Below the pieces are notes generated by a model. The model was given only the letters and a program-made list of their open reading frames with translations. It was not told where the DNA came from and searched no databases. The position numbers and the translations under genes were made by a program. Positions 19,484-28,142 of a stretch of 64,000 bases of DNA are shown piece by piece. Origin of the DNA: Solidesulfovibrio carbinoliphilus subsp. oakridgensis (lineage in GTDB: Bacteria; Desulfobacterota; Desulfovibrionia; Desulfovibrionales; Desulfovibrionaceae); NCBI RefSeq assembly GCF_000177215.2, contig NZ_CM001369.1, positions 33,865 to 97,864 of the forward strand. Direction: 5' to 3'. Every line of letters begins with the position of its first letter. Position 1 is the stretch's first letter.

Positions 19484-20308
19484 CTACATGTAGCCAAGCG
19501 AGCGCAGCTGCTCCATGGCCTCTTCCTTTTCCTGGTCCCGGCCGGCCCGCTCGCCCGAGCGGTCCTCCAGGTCCTGTTCCCAGGCGGGCAGGTCGCTTTG
19601 GCGCACCGTGCCGGTCTTGGTGCCAAGGCTGCGGTAGCCCTTGGCGTAGAGTTCGCAAAAGGGGATGCCGCGCGACCGGGTGATGTCCCAGACGTCGCGT
19701 TCGCGCAGGTGCAGGATCGGGTGGACGCGCAGGTGCGGCGGGTCCTCGCGCGGGCTCTCGTAATCCTCGTTCGCCCGGGCCGGGTGCTCGTCCCAGCGGA
19801 TGGCCGTGGCCAGGGCGGCCACGTGGTTGTCGCGCAAAAAGCCGTTCATGGGCGCGACCTTCATGAGCTGGTTGCCGACCGGCGATTCCGGGTCAAAGGG
19901 GAAGCCCTCGCCCGTGAACCCGGCCCGGGCCACCTCGGCCCGGCTCTCCGGGGACAGGTCGGCCACGGCCAGGTAGTCGCCGATGGCCGGACGGCGGGAC
20001 AGGACGTCGGTGTTGGCGGCGACCGTCAGGTCAAGCCCCCACTCCCGGACCATCCGTTCCTGAAAGGCCTGGATCTCCGGAAACGGGTCGCCCTCGTCGA
20101 TGGTCAGCACCCGGGGCATGGGCAGGGACCGTTCCCGGCAGGCCTCCCGGGTCAGCCACAGGACCAGCGTGCTGTCCTTGGCCCCGGTCCAGGCCAGCCA
20201 GAAATCCGGGCCGAAACGGTCGATGGCCGCCAGGACCACGGCCTTCCCGGCCGCGATCTTCTCTTCCAGGGGCAGGGCCCAGCGGGCCTGCCGTTCGGTG
20301 TCGTTCAT
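19484..20308 (-). CDS. PP-loop protein of the PAPS reductase/CysD family
   Basis: 274 residues. WTGAKDSTLVLWL near residue 40 is the PP-loop. The C-terminus GYRSLGTKTGT...LEDRSGERAGRDQEKEEAMEQLRSLGYM (in parts) resembles the end of sulfate adenylyltransferase subunit CysD. No CysN partner and no CysC are adjacent. It could take part in making activated sulfate for the sulfotransferase at 14499, or be one of the stand-alone PAPS-reductase-like proteins of unknown substrate. The Cys-rich tail of APS reductases is absent. Confidence 0.82.
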   Translation of the reverse strand: MNDTERQARWALPLEEKIAAGKAVVLAAIDRFGPDFWLAWTGAKDSTLVLWLTREACRERSLPMPRVLTIDEGDPFPEIQAFQERMVREWGLDLTVAANTDVLSRRPAIGDYLAVADLSPESRAEVARAGFTGEGFPFDPESPVGNQLMKVAPMNGFLRDNHVAALATAIRWDEHPARANEDYESPREDPPHLRVHPILHLRERDVWDITRSRGIPFCELYAKGYRSLGTKTGTVRQSDLPAWEQDLEDRSGERAGRDQEKEEAMEQLRSLGYM

Positions 20309-20365
20309 GCTATCTCCTTGGGATGGCGAGGACTACGGTCCGGGATCGCTTGGGAGGGAGTCCGG

Positions 20366-20689
20366 TTACAATCCCAGCCACAGGGCCAGGGTTCGATTGA
20401 TTTGCACCATGACCGCATCATCCAATCGGCCCACCACCTGGCGCAGGCGATCGCGTCTGACGGCTGAAATTTTATCCACCATGATTTGGGATGTCGTTTC
20501 AAGCCCGTTGGTGGCAGTCGGTTCCACGGAAATCCGAAAAAGCGGCGCATCGATCAGGCAAGACGAAAAGGGGCAGACCACAATGCTGGCATGGGTCGGG
20601 TTGGCCTGGTCATGCTGCACCACGACGGCCGGACGCATTTTCCCGTAGTCGCCTGACAGGGAAACGATGACGACATCGCCGCGTTTCAT
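20366..20689 (-). CDS. mazF: MazF/PemK-type toxin (mRNA interferase)
   Basis: 107 residues, the usual length for PemK/MazF. The start MKRGDVVIVSLSGDYGKMRPAVVVQ contains the conserved GD and the RPAVVV strand of the fold, and TSQIMVDKISAV is the second conserved block. These toxins cleave mRNA and are blocked by the upstream antitoxin. Its ATG overlaps the antitoxin stop (ATGA), the normal coupled arrangement. Confidence 0.88.
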   Translation of the reverse strand: MKRGDVVIVSLSGDYGKMRPAVVVQHDQANPTHASIVVCPFSSCLIDAPLFRISVEPTATNGLETTSQIMVDKISAVRRDRLRQVVGRLDDAVMVQINRTLALWLGL

Positions 20690-20910
20690 GGCTCATCCCA
20701 AGCCCGGACATCGTCCAAAAAGGTCATGACCTCCTGTTCTTCCGGGCTGCGGCTGGCCAGGAGGGATTGACGCCGCAACGCGCTGGAAATAGCCGGGGAA
20801 CGCGTGTCCGGTATCCAGATCTGGACGGATCGAAGTCCCTTTTGCTTCATCTTGCAGCGGTATTGCCGCATCTTTTGGCCGGGAGTGAGGGGGGCGGTTT
20901 GCATAGCCAT
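20686..20910 (-). CDS. mazE: MazE-family antitoxin (DUF3018-like)
   Basis: 74 residues. The segment MRQYRCKMKQKGLRSVQIWIPDTRSP matches the antitoxin family paired with PemK-type toxins; its basic N-terminal half binds operator DNA and the acidic C-terminus (FLDDVRAWDE) binds toxin. The first ATG is preferred because GGAGG lies 7 bp upstream; a second in-frame ATG follows two codons later. First gene of a two-gene operon. Confidence 0.82.
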   Translation of the reverse strand: MAMQTAPLTPGQKMRQYRCKMKQKGLRSVQIWIPDTRSPAISSALRRQSLLASRSPEEQEVMTFLDDVRAWDEP

Positions 20911-20917
20911 TCTCCTG

Positions 20918-20953
20918 CCTCCGTAACGTAGTTACCGTAAAATCGTCTGTCAA
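20918..20953 (-). promoter_or_regulatory. Promoter and operator of the mazEF-type operon
   Basis: On the minus strand TTGACA (20953-20948), 17 bp, then TACGTT. The -10 lies inside a palindrome GTAAC-N3-GTTAC (20923-20935), the kind of site an antitoxin would use for autoregulation. The RBS GGAGG follows at 20922-20918, very close, so the exact start point is uncertain. Confidence 0.55.
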
Positions 20954-21154
20954 GAAGGGAGAATCGAAAAAAATAATTGGTTCACGTTTCCCCTTGGAAC
21001 GGTTCCGGGAAAACGTGGCGCGCCGGGGCAGCCGCGCGGTGGTCACCCTTGCCAGGGCCGGACCAAAAATGCCATAAAACACACCGCTGTATCGGTGTGC
21101 ACCCGGGGCAGGCCTTTTCGCGCGATCCTTGATCTTCCACAGGCGGCACAGGAC

Positions 21155-22786
21155 ATGAGCGAGACGCGAACCGACTCCGGCCCCGGCCCCCTGGCCGCCG
21201 CCCGGACCCGCGTGGCCGCCCTCGAAGCCCGGGTGGCGGACCTGCTCGCCCGCCAGGAGCGGTGCGAACTGTTTTTCCAGCACTCGGTCATGGGCATCCT
21301 GATCGGGGACGCCGCCGGCCGGATCCTCGACGCCAATCCCCGGGCCCTGGCCCTGCTCGGCTATGCGGCCGGGGAGCTTTGCGGCAAAAACATCCGCGAC
21401 ATCGTCCATCCCGACGACCAGCAGGCCGTTTCCGTGGACGCGGGACCGCAGGCCGCCCGGCTGGGCCGGTCTTTTTCCATCGAACGGCGGTGGCGGCGAA
21501 AAAACGGCTCCTGGCTGCCGGTGCAGGTCGATTTCAGCCAGCTCGACGCGGCCTCCGGCCTCTTTCAGGTCATGATCCAGGACATCACCGCCCGAAAGGC
21601 CGCCGAAGAGGCCACCATCGCCGCCCTGGCCCTGGCCGAGACCGCCAGCCAGGCCAAATCCGCCTTCCTGGCCAACATGAGCCACGAAATAAGGACGCCC
21701 TTAAACGGCGTCATGGGCATGCTCCAGCTTCTTGCCGGCACCCCGACCACGCCCGAGCAGGCCGACTACCTGGCCACGGCCATGGACTCGGCCTCGGGAC
21801 TGCTGCGCATCCTGTCCGACGTCCTCGACATCTCGCACCTCGACAGCGGCCGCATGGTCCTGGCCGACGAACGCTTCGCGCTGACCGACGTCCTCGAACC
21901 GGTGGCCGCCTCCTTTGCCCACGAGGCGGCCCTCAAAAGCCTGGCCTTTTCCCGGCGCGTGGCCCCGGACACCCCGGACGAACTGCGGGGCGACCCGGGC
22001 CGGGTGCGCCAGATCCTCTACAATCTCACGGCCAACGCCATCAAATACACCCCAAGCGGCGAGGTCCGGCTGGAAGTGGCTCCGGTGCCCGGGGAGGCCG
22101 ACGCGGCCGGGGCGACCCTGGAATTCCTGGTGGCCGACACGGGCATCGGCATCGCGCCGGCCATGCAGGAGCAGGTGTTCGAGATCTTTTCCCAGGCCGA
22201 TCCGTCGGTCACCCGTTCCTATGGCGGCACCGGCGTGGGCCTGGCCATCGTCAAGGGCCTGACCGACCTCATGGGCGGCCGGGTGACGCTTTGCAGCCAG
22301 GAAGGCTTTGGCACCGAGGTCCGGGTGCGGCTGCGGTTCGCCCGGCCCGGGGACGCCACCCGGGCCTGCGCCGCCGGGACGCCCCCCTGCCTGTCCGGCC
22401 GGCGGGTGCTGGTGGTCGAGGACGAGACCATAAACCGGCTGACCATCCGGGCCATGCTGCGCAAGTTCGACTGCGAGCCGGCCATGGCCGAAAACGGGAG
22501 GCAGGCGCTGGCCCTTTTGGCGGAAAAGGATTTCGACTGCGTACTGATGGACGTGCAGATGCCGGTCATGGACGGCCTGACCGCCACCCGGGCCATCCGG
22601 CAGGGGGAGGCGGGGGTGCGCAATCCCGGAGTGCCCATCATCGCCCTGACCGCCCACGCCATGGACGAGGACCGCCACGCGGCCGAGGCGGCCGGCGTTA
22701 CCGGTTATCTGGTCAAGCCCGTGGACATGGACGCCCTGGTCCGGGCCATGGGCAAGGCGTTTTGCGGCGGCGACCGGGAGGAATGA
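21155..22786 (+). CDS. Hybrid sensor histidine kinase/response regulator with PAS domain
   Basis: 543 residues, no membrane segment. Order: N-terminal coiled coil, PAS domain (about 35-145, with [19 protein letters not shown]), HisKA with [15 protein letters not shown] (phospho-His near residue 180), HATPase_c with the N box [17 protein letters not shown] and [10 protein letters not shown], then a C-terminal receiver with [12 protein letters not shown], the phospho-Asp in [13 protein letters not shown] and the Lys in YLVKPVD. No HPt domain, so a separate phosphotransfer partner is expected. The ATG at MSETRT is favoured over an upstream in-frame ATG because the extra residues look non-coding. 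The signal is unknown. Confidence 0.9.
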   Translation: MSETRTDSGPGPLAAARTRVAALEARVADLLARQERCELFFQHSVMGILIGDAAGRILDANPRALALLGYAAGELCGKNIRDIVHPDDQQAVSVDAGPQAARLGRSFSIERRWRRKNGSWLPVQVDFSQLDAASGLFQVMIQDITARKAAEEATIAALALAETASQAKSAFLANMSHEIRTPLNGVMGMLQLLAGTPTTPEQADYLATAMDSASGLLRILSDVLDISHLDSGRMVLADERFALTDVLEPVAASFAHEAALKSLAFSRRVAPDTPDELRGDPGRVRQILYNLTANAIKYTPSGEVRLEVAPVPGEADAAGATLEFLVADTGIGIAPAMQEQVFEIFSQADPSVTRSYGGTGVGLAIVKGLTDLMGGRVTLCSQEGFGTEVRVRLRFARPGDATRACAAGTPPCLSGRRVLVVEDETINRLTIRAMLRKFDCEPAMAENGRQALALLAEKDFDCVLMDVQMPVMDGLTATRAIRQGEAGVRNPGVPIIALTAHAMDEDRHAAEAAGVTGYLVKPVDMDALVRAMGKAFCGGDREE

Positions 22787-22806
22787 GGAGGAGAGGGGAC
22801 GCCTGT

Positions 22807-23094
22807 TTAGGCCACTTTGGGCGTCAGGCGTTCCACGGCGATGGCGCAATTTCGCTGGCGGACCTGGGCCAGATCGTGGCGCATCTGCATTCCAAGCCAG
22901 GTGTCCGCCGTGCTGCCGAAGGCCTTTTCAAAGCGGACGGCCATTTCCGGGGTGACGGCGCTGCGCCCGGCAATGACGTTATGCAGTTGCTGGCGCGTGA
23001 TGCCTATTCCCCTGGCGGCTTCCGCGACGCTCAGGCCAAGATCCTCAAGGCATTCCTTGACGAGAAGGCCGGGATGTACGGGATTTTTCATCAT
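22807..23094 (-). CDS. higA: Second HigA-family antitoxin (XRE helix-turn-helix)
   Basis: 95 residues. KNPVHPGLLVKECLEDLGLS is the standard HigA start; AARGIGITRQQLHNVIAGRSAVTPEMAVRFEKAFG (in parts) is the XRE helix-turn-helix. Its ATG overlaps the stop of the preceding higA (ATGATG), so it is the third gene of the same operon. A second antitoxin-like gene after a complete HigBA pair is unusual; it may be a duplicated antitoxin or a regulator. Confidence 0.82.
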   Translation of the reverse strand: MMKNPVHPGLLVKECLEDLGLSVAEAARGIGITRQQLHNVIAGRSAVTPEMAVRFEKAFGSTADTWLGMQMRHDLAQVRQRNCAIAVERLTPKVA

Positions 23095-23396
23095 GCGCGG
23101 CAGTGGTCCACGGCGTCGAACCGGGGAATGGAGCCGATTTCCGCTTCCTTGTCCTCTTCCAGGCGGTCTCGATCGATCTCGAAAAGCATCTGCAGATTCA
23201 TCCAATACTGGGGCGTGGTCCCGAAAAACCGGGCCAGCCGCCGGGCCGTGTCGGCCGTGACGGTACGCTGGCCCCGAAGGACCTGGCTGATCCGGTTGGC
23301 CGGCACCTTGAGGTAGCCGGCCAACTGGTTGGCGCTCATGTGCAGCGCTTCCAGCTCTTCGGCCAGAATTTCGCCGGGATGAATAGGGGTGCGCAT
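23091..23396 (-). CDS. higA: HigA-family antitoxin (XRE helix-turn-helix)
   Basis: 101 residues. RTPIHPGEILAEELEALHMS then NQLAGYLKVPANRISQVLRGQRTVT (in parts) gives the VapI/HigA helix-turn-helix, followed by the ARFFGTTPQYWMNLQ block typical of the family. It lies 62 bp after the toxin gene. It should bind and neutralise HigB and repress the operon promoter. Confidence 0.88.
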   Translation of the reverse strand: MRTPIHPGEILAEELEALHMSANQLAGYLKVPANRISQVLRGQRTVTADTARRLARFFGTTPQYWMNLQMLFEIDRDRLEEDKEAEIGSIPRFDAVDHCRA

Positions 23397-23458
23397 GGTC
23401 TTGTCTCTCTTCTTTTGTACGATACGAGACGTGCTTCCGGCCAAACCGTCGTTTCGGC

Positions 23459-23740
23459 TCAGTGGTAATCCACGATCTCCACGTTTTCCGCTCCGGAGGG
23501 CCCCCAGGTGAAGCAGAGCCGCCATTTGTCGTTGATGCGGATGCTGCACTGCCCTTCGCGGTCGCCGTGCAAGGCCTCGAATCGGTTGCTCGGCGGCTGG
23601 CGCAGGTCGATCAGTTCCACGGCCGCTTCGAGCTTGCGCAAGGCCCGTTCCGCGCTTCGCTGAAAGGCCCGGAACCGTTTGTCGCAGTCGCCGTCCTCAT
23701 AAAGTTTGCGGGTCTTTTTGCAGCGAAACGACTGGATCAT
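23459..23740 (-). CDS. higB: HigB-type toxin (RelE/ParE superfamily)
   Basis: 93 residues. IQSFRCKKTRKLYEDGD at the start and RINDKWRLCFTW near the end are the conserved blocks of HigB-like ribosome-dependent RNases, with the basic Arg/Lys set in place. Toxin-first gene order is the HigBA norm. It is first in the three-gene operon higB-higA-higA. Confidence 0.87.
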   Translation of the reverse strand: MIQSFRCKKTRKLYEDGDCDKRFRAFQRSAERALRKLEAAVELIDLRQPPSNRFEALHGDREGQCSIRINDKWRLCFTWGPSGAENVEIVDYH

Positions 23741-23782
23741 GTCCTTCTCACCGGTCGGGTGGAATGCGGCAACGGCTGACTG

Positions 23783-23811
23783 AATTTAAGACGCTATACG
23801 TCATACGTCAA
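23783..23811 (-). promoter_or_regulatory. Promoter of the higB-higA-higA operon
   Basis: On the minus strand TTGACG (23811-23806), 17-bp spacer, TAAATT (23788-23783). The start of transcription would be about 35 bases ahead of higB. The spacer holds a repeated GACGTAT, a likely HigA operator. Confidence 0.55.
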
Positions 23812-23855
23812 GAAAAGGGGGAGCGCGCTTCCCCAAATTCTGGAATCTGCATTCT

Positions 23856-24980
23856 CTACTTCCCCTCCGCCGCCAGTCGGTAGGCTTCCAGGCACAGGGC
23901 GACGGCCGGGTCCCAGGTCAGTTCCCTGGCCCGGGCCAGGCCCCGGGCGGACAGATCGGACGCCAGGGCCGGGTCGGTGAGGATCCGGGCCAGGGCGTCG
24001 GCCAGGCCGGCCGGGTCGCGGGGATCGACGAGGAGCGCCGCCCCGGCCGCCACCTCGGGCACGGCCGGGGCCGTGCTCGCCACCACCGGCGCGCCGCAGG
24101 CCATGGCCTCGGCTACCGGCAGGCCGAAACCCTCGCCGAAGCTCGGATAGGCGAAGACCGCCGCCCCGCAATAGAGCGCCGGCAGATCGGCCTGGGGCAC
24201 GGACCCGGCAAAGACGAGGCCCGCCCCGCCGCCGTCGGCCGTGATGCGGGCGTGGAAATCGGCAAAAAGCCGGTCCCGGCCGCCGGCCAGGACCAGGGCC
24301 GGCGCGTTCTCTCCCAGCCGTTCCCGCAAGATCCGGTAGGCGGCCACCAGGCCGGGGATGTTTTTTCGCGGCTCGATGCGCCCGACCGACAGGATGTACG
24401 GCCCGTCCGGGATGCCCAGGCGAGCGCGCAGGGCGGTCATGGCCCCCGGATCCCGGACCGGCGCGAACTCCTCCCCCACGCCGAGATGGGCAAAGGCGAT
24501 CCGGTCCGGCGGCACCTTGTAGCGGGCCACGATTGCGTCGCGGCTGAATTGCGAGATGGTCAGGACCCGGGCCGCCCGGCGGGCGTTTCCCGGGTAGCAA
24601 AGGCGCATGAGCGACCCGAGCCCCTTGGGGAAAAATTCGGGCATGGTCTCGTGCAGGATGTCGTGAATGGAGACCACGCAGGCCGGGCCGCCAAGAAGCG
24701 GCCCCAGGTACTGGCAGTGGAGCACGTCCACCTCCCGGGCGGCCCGGGCCGGAAACGGGGCCACCAGCCGGGCCAGCCGGCCGGGGGGAATGGGGCGGCG
24801 GGTGACGTTCGGCGCGTCCGGGGCCAGGGCCCGGATGGCCGGCGCGTCCGGGTCCGTGGCGTAGAAAACGAAGTCTATATCCGGCGCGGCATACGGCAGC
24901 CGGGCGGCCAGATTGGCCATGTAGGTCCGGGAGCCCTGGCGCAGGCCGGACAAGGTGTGGAGATCGAGGCCGACCCTCAC
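23856..24980 (-). CDS. Glycosyltransferase, GT4/GT1-like (GT-B fold)
   Basis: 374 residues. Begins RVGLDLHTLSGLRQGSRTY as in mannosyl/rhamnosyltransferases of GT4. ILSVGRIEPRKNIPGLV opens the C-terminal domain, and AYPSFGEGFGLPVAEAMACGAPVV holds the E-x7-E donor motif at about residues 275-298. A GTG start is used because it forms a GTGA overlap with the upstream GT2 gene and puts the first beta strand at residue 2. Last gene of a three-gene leftward operon. Confidence 0.89.
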   Translation of the reverse strand: MRVGLDLHTLSGLRQGSRTYMANLAARLPYAAPDIDFVFYATDPDAPAIRALAPDAPNVTRRPIPPGRLARLVAPFPARAAREVDVLHCQYLGPLLGGPACVVSIHDILHETMPEFFPKGLGSLMRLCYPGNARRAARVLTISQFSRDAIVARYKVPPDRIAFAHLGVGEEFAPVRDPGAMTALRARLGIPDGPYILSVGRIEPRKNIPGLVAAYRILRERLGENAPALVLAGGRDRLFADFHARITADGGGAGLVFAGSVPQADLPALYCGAAVFAYPSFGEGFGLPVAEAMACGAPVVASTAPAVPEVAAGAALLVDPRDPAGLADALARILTDPALASDLSARGLARARELTWDPAVALCLEAYRLAAEGK

Positions 24981-25990
24981 GATTGGCCCCGCCGGCTCCG
25001 AAGCAGGGTACAAGCCCGGCCGGCCAGCCGCTCCAAAACGGCCCAGGCCGCGCCGCCGGCAAAGGCCAGGGACCGGGCCAGGACGAGTCCCGGGGCGGCC
25101 ACGGCCAGGCCCCGGTCCCGTTTGCCGGCAAAGGCGGCAAACGGCAGGGCCGAGCAAAGGACCGCCACCCCGCCCGCCAGGGCCAGGACGCCGCCAAGGG
25201 CGGTCACGGGCCAGAAGATCAGCCCGAGGGCCAGCAGGCCGGCAAGGGCGGTCTGGAGCCGGACCACGCCCGGCGTATAGCCGTCGCGAAGGACCTTTTC
25301 CGGGTGGTCCCGGCAGGCGGCCAGCCGCCAGTAGGCCCGCCAGAACTTGATGCGCAGATACTTGCCCAAGGTCGCCGGGTGGCGGTGAAAGACCAGCGCC
25401 TTGGGCGCGAAGACCAGCCGGTGCCCCAGCCGGCACAGGCGGTAGGAAAATTCCGTGTCCTCGTTGTTGGCTACGGGATAGGAGGTGTCGAAGCCGCCTT
25501 CCTGCAGAAAAAGTTCCCGTCGGAAGGCCGCCGCGTAGGTGGCCACCAGATCCAGGCAGGGGAACCGGGCCGTGAAGGCGTAGCGGTCCTCGAATTCGGC
25601 CTGGGCGAACCGGGCCACCAGCTGCGGTTGCCGGGTCCGGTAGGCACCCTGCACCCCCGAGACGCCGGGATCGGCCAGGGGCCGGGTCAGTGCGGCCAGG
25701 AAATCCGGGTGGGGCTCGCAATCGGCGTCGGTGAAAACGAGGAGCTCCCCGCGTCCGGCCGTGGCGCCGGCGTTTCGGGCCGTGGCCGGGCCCTGGTTTT
25801 TCTGGCGCAGGACCGTGGCCCCGGCCGCTTCGGCCACGGCCGCCGTGGCGTCGGTGGAGCCGTCGTCCACCACGATCACCTCCACCCGGCCGGCAAACCT
25901 CTGGGCGGCAAGCCCGGCCAGGGTCGCCGGCAGGGTGGCCGCCGCGTTGTAGGCCGGCACCACCACGGTCACGTCCACGGATTGCGGCAT
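24977..25990 (-). CDS. Glycosyltransferase family 2 with C-terminal membrane segments
   Basis: 337 residues. VTVVVPAYNAAATL (residues 7-20), VIVVDDGSTDAT (40-51) and LLVFTDADCEPHP (DxD region about 88-100) define the GT-A domain; NNEDTEFSYRL is the catalytic acidic motif. Hydrophobic stretches at about residues 250-315 probably form two or three membrane helices. Coupled to the downstream GT4 gene by a 4-bp overlap. The ATG at MPQSVDV is chosen; the in-frame extension upstream covers a hairpin-rich spacer and is not coding. Confidence 0.88.
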   Translation of the reverse strand: MPQSVDVTVVVPAYNAAATLPATLAGLAAQRFAGRVEVIVVDDGSTDATAAVAEAAGATVLRQKNQGPATARNAGATAGRGELLVFTDADCEPHPDFLAALTRPLADPGVSGVQGAYRTRQPQLVARFAQAEFEDRYAFTARFPCLDLVATYAAAFRRELFLQEGGFDTSYPVANNEDTEFSYRLCRLGHRLVFAPKALVFHRHPATLGKYLRIKFWRAYWRLAACRDHPEKVLRDGYTPGVVRLQTALAGLLALGLIFWPVTALGGVLALAGGVAVLCSALPFAAFAGKRDRGLAVAAPGLVLARSLAFAGGAAWAVLERLAGRACTLLRSRRGQS

Positions 25991-26012
25991 AGGGTGTCCT
26001 TTGGAGGGAAGA

Positions 26013-26074
26013 CCGGGGCTCTGCCCCGGACCCCGCCGGGGGGAATCATCCCCCCCGGACCCCCCGAAAGGGGG
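26013..26074. repeat. REP-like cluster of three short GC hairpins
   Basis: Three consecutive stems in the 106-bp gap of the leftward operon: CCGGGGC/GCCCCGG (26013-26029), CCGGGGGG/CCCCCCGG (26036-26058) and CCCCC-GAAA-GGGGG (26061-26074). Such elements are typically scattered between genes in high-GC genomes and can attenuate transcription or stabilise upstream mRNA. Confidence 0.6.
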
Positions 26075-26096
26075 ATAGGTTGAAACACCCGTGGGT

Positions 26097-27569
26097 TCAG
26101 ACACGGGAGCCGAAGAGGAGGTGTTTGAGGAAGACCTTGCCGGCCCGAAGCGTCCGGGCCATCTCGCCGGGCGAGGCCAGCGAAAGGAGCGCCCGTTTGG
26201 CCAGAAAGGACGGGCGCAGGTAGAACCGGCGGCGGGCCAGGTCGCACAGCCGGACCAGCTCGGCGGCCGAAAGGCTCTCGTTTCGGATCACGCAGTTGTG
26301 GAGCCCCGAGGGCGTCAGCCAGTCGCGGTAGCTTGCCGCCGTCACGTGGCCGGCGGCATTGTACTCGGCATAGGCCTCGGTGCCGGGGTAGACCATGACC
26401 GGATAGAACTGGGCCGTGTCGGGGTTCAGTTTCAGGGCGAAGTCGATGGTGGCCAGGATCGATTCCCGGGTGTCGCCCGGGAAGCCGAAGATGAAGCAGC
26501 CGTGGACCTTGATGCCGGCCGCTTTGGCGTCGGCCCGGAACTTTTCCATGCGCGAGGCGGCCAGCCCTTTTTTCATGGAGGCCAGCGCCTTGGGGTCGGC
26601 CGACTCGAACCCGACGCAGACCTGCCGACAACCGGCCCGGTGCATGACGGCCAGAAGCCCGGCGTCGAGATCGGCCCGGCTGTTGGCCGACCACTCGAAG
26701 CGAAGCCCCCGGCGCAGGATGGCGGCGCAAAATTCCCGGCACCGGACCCGGTCGGCGGTGAGCGTGTCGTCCTCGAAAAAGATGGTGCGAAGGCCCGGAA
26801 AGTTGTCCAGGCACCAGCTCACTTCGTCGAGCACCTTTTCCACGGACCGGCAGCGGGCGGCCCGGCCGGTCAGGGTCTGGGGGTGCAGGCAAAAGGAGCA
26901 GCGGTAGGGACAGCCCCGCGAGGTGGCGAGTGTCACCATGGGCGGCTTGGCGTTGGGGTTGAAATAGTGGCGGATGTCCAGGTGCCGCTTGTAGACCGGG
27001 GCCACCGGGGGCAGGCGGTCCAGGTCGTCCAGATACGGCCGGTCCGGGTTGTGGACCACCCGGCCCGTGGCGTCCACGAAGGACAGGCCGTCGATCGTGG
27101 CCAGCCGCTCGGGCGTGGCCGGGCCGGATTCGAGGACCCGGGCCAGCTCCAGCACGGTCAGGTCGTACTCGCGCCGGGCCACGGCCGAGACCGCGCCGGG
27201 CGTGGCGAGAAGGACCTCCTCGGCCAGGGCCGTGGCGTGGGGGCCGACCAGCACGGTGAAGAGGCCCGGCAGGGCGGCGCGCAGGGCACCGGCCGCGGCC
27301 ACGTCGGCGTCGATGCTCGGGGTGGAGGTGTCAAGCACGGCCAGGGCCGGCCGGTCGGCCCTGGCCCGGGCCAGGACGTCCTCCAGGCTCAGGTCGGCGG
27401 CCGGGGCGTCCAGGAAGGTGACGGCATAGCCGTCCTCTTCCAGTACGGCCACGGTCTGGGCCAGAAACAGCGGGAAATACAGGGTGCCGCTTTTGGTCAC
27501 GGCCGGCGACCGCTGGGGCCGGGAAAATTTGGGCAGAAAAGGCGGGTTGAGCGCCAAAACAGACATCAT
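26097..27569 (-). CDS. B12-binding-domain radical SAM protein
   Basis: 490 residues. The N-terminal domain has SVLALNPPFLPKFSRPQRSP and a cobalamin-binding-like region (FTVLVGPHAT). The radical SAM cluster motif is TSRGCPYRCSFCLHP near residue 210, with FFEDDTLTADR, GFESADPKAL and FIFGFPGDT downstream. This layout is that of BchE/HpnJ-type enzymes. It heads an operon with two glycosyltransferases, so it may modify a lipid-linked sugar. The reaction is unknown. Confidence 0.88.
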   Translation of the reverse strand: MMSVLALNPPFLPKFSRPQRSPAVTKSGTLYFPLFLAQTVAVLEEDGYAVTFLDAPAADLSLEDVLARARADRPALAVLDTSTPSIDADVAAAGALRAALPGLFTVLVGPHATALAEEVLLATPGAVSAVARREYDLTVLELARVLESGPATPERLATIDGLSFVDATGRVVHNPDRPYLDDLDRLPPVAPVYKRHLDIRHYFNPNAKPPMVTLATSRGCPYRCSFCLHPQTLTGRAARCRSVEKVLDEVSWCLDNFPGLRTIFFEDDTLTADRVRCREFCAAILRRGLRFEWSANSRADLDAGLLAVMHRAGCRQVCVGFESADPKALASMKKGLAASRMEKFRADAKAAGIKVHGCFIFGFPGDTRESILATIDFALKLNPDTAQFYPVMVYPGTEAYAEYNAAGHVTAASYRDWLTPSGLHNCVIRNESLSAAELVRLCDLARRRFYLRPSFLAKRALLSLASPGEMARTLRAGKVFLKHLLFGSRV

Positions 27570-28142
27570 GCGGTCGTGTCCTCCGGGGCGTGGTGGTCGA
27601 ACATCGCCCCCTCATAGGCAATGGGCGGGAAAGCGGCAACCGTGTCGTGGGCCGGGCGCGCCGGCCCGACCGCTCCAGGCCACACTGCAAGCCTGTCAGT
27701 AAGCCGGTCACAAGACCACACACGCTCTCTGGGCCGCCGGCTCCGGCCGCCCCGTCCCTGGCGTTTTTGGTTTTTCCTTATTTATGATAGAATGTTACGA
27801 TATAAAATTGCCGGCCGGAAAATATTGACGAAAACTCGCCGGACATTGTCCGTCCCGGTGCCTAGATTGGGAACCGGAAAACGGTTTCCGGCCAACGGTT
27901 CGGACGCCGTTTCTCCATGGGGCACCGGCGAAAGCAACGGCCCCCGCCCGGCCACACCATACCTGACCCGACCCATGATCCGACGGATGACCCGACAGGC
28001 GACCCGACCAGGGCGTTTCCCCGGGATCCGGGAAAGGGAGCAAAAAGAAGCTGATTTTTTGCAAACTCAACTGAAGCACCTTGACATAAAGGAATTTTTT
28101 CCGGAAGAAACAAGTGTCAATCCATAGAAAAGCAGGTGCTCC
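27570..28142. other. Non-coding region upstream of the parA cassette
   Basis: 573 bp. The right part is notably AT-richer (27770-27835 and 28040-28140). It contains four 12-bp repeats at 27965-28012, and TTGACA at 28081 with a weak -10, which could serve parA. Open frames here have no family resemblance and I treat the region as regulatory or site DNA. Confidence 0.55.
27965..28012 (+). repeat. Four tandem 12-bp repeats, core GAYCCGAC, upstream of parA
   Basis: GA(C/T)CCGAC starts at 27965, 27977, 27989 and 28001, exactly 12 bp apart. The same motif with the same period fills part of the second gene of the cassette, where it encodes Asp-Pro-Thr-x. Here it is outside any supported gene and not in the Asp-Pro-Thr frame, so it behaves like a DNA site (iteron or centromere-like). 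Confidence 0.75.

Noticed and set aside
27621..28127. Possible 168-residue plus-strand gene upstream of parA
   Set aside because: Composition is random-looking, it crosses the 12-bp repeat array in a non-DPT frame, and it has no recognisable ribosome site.
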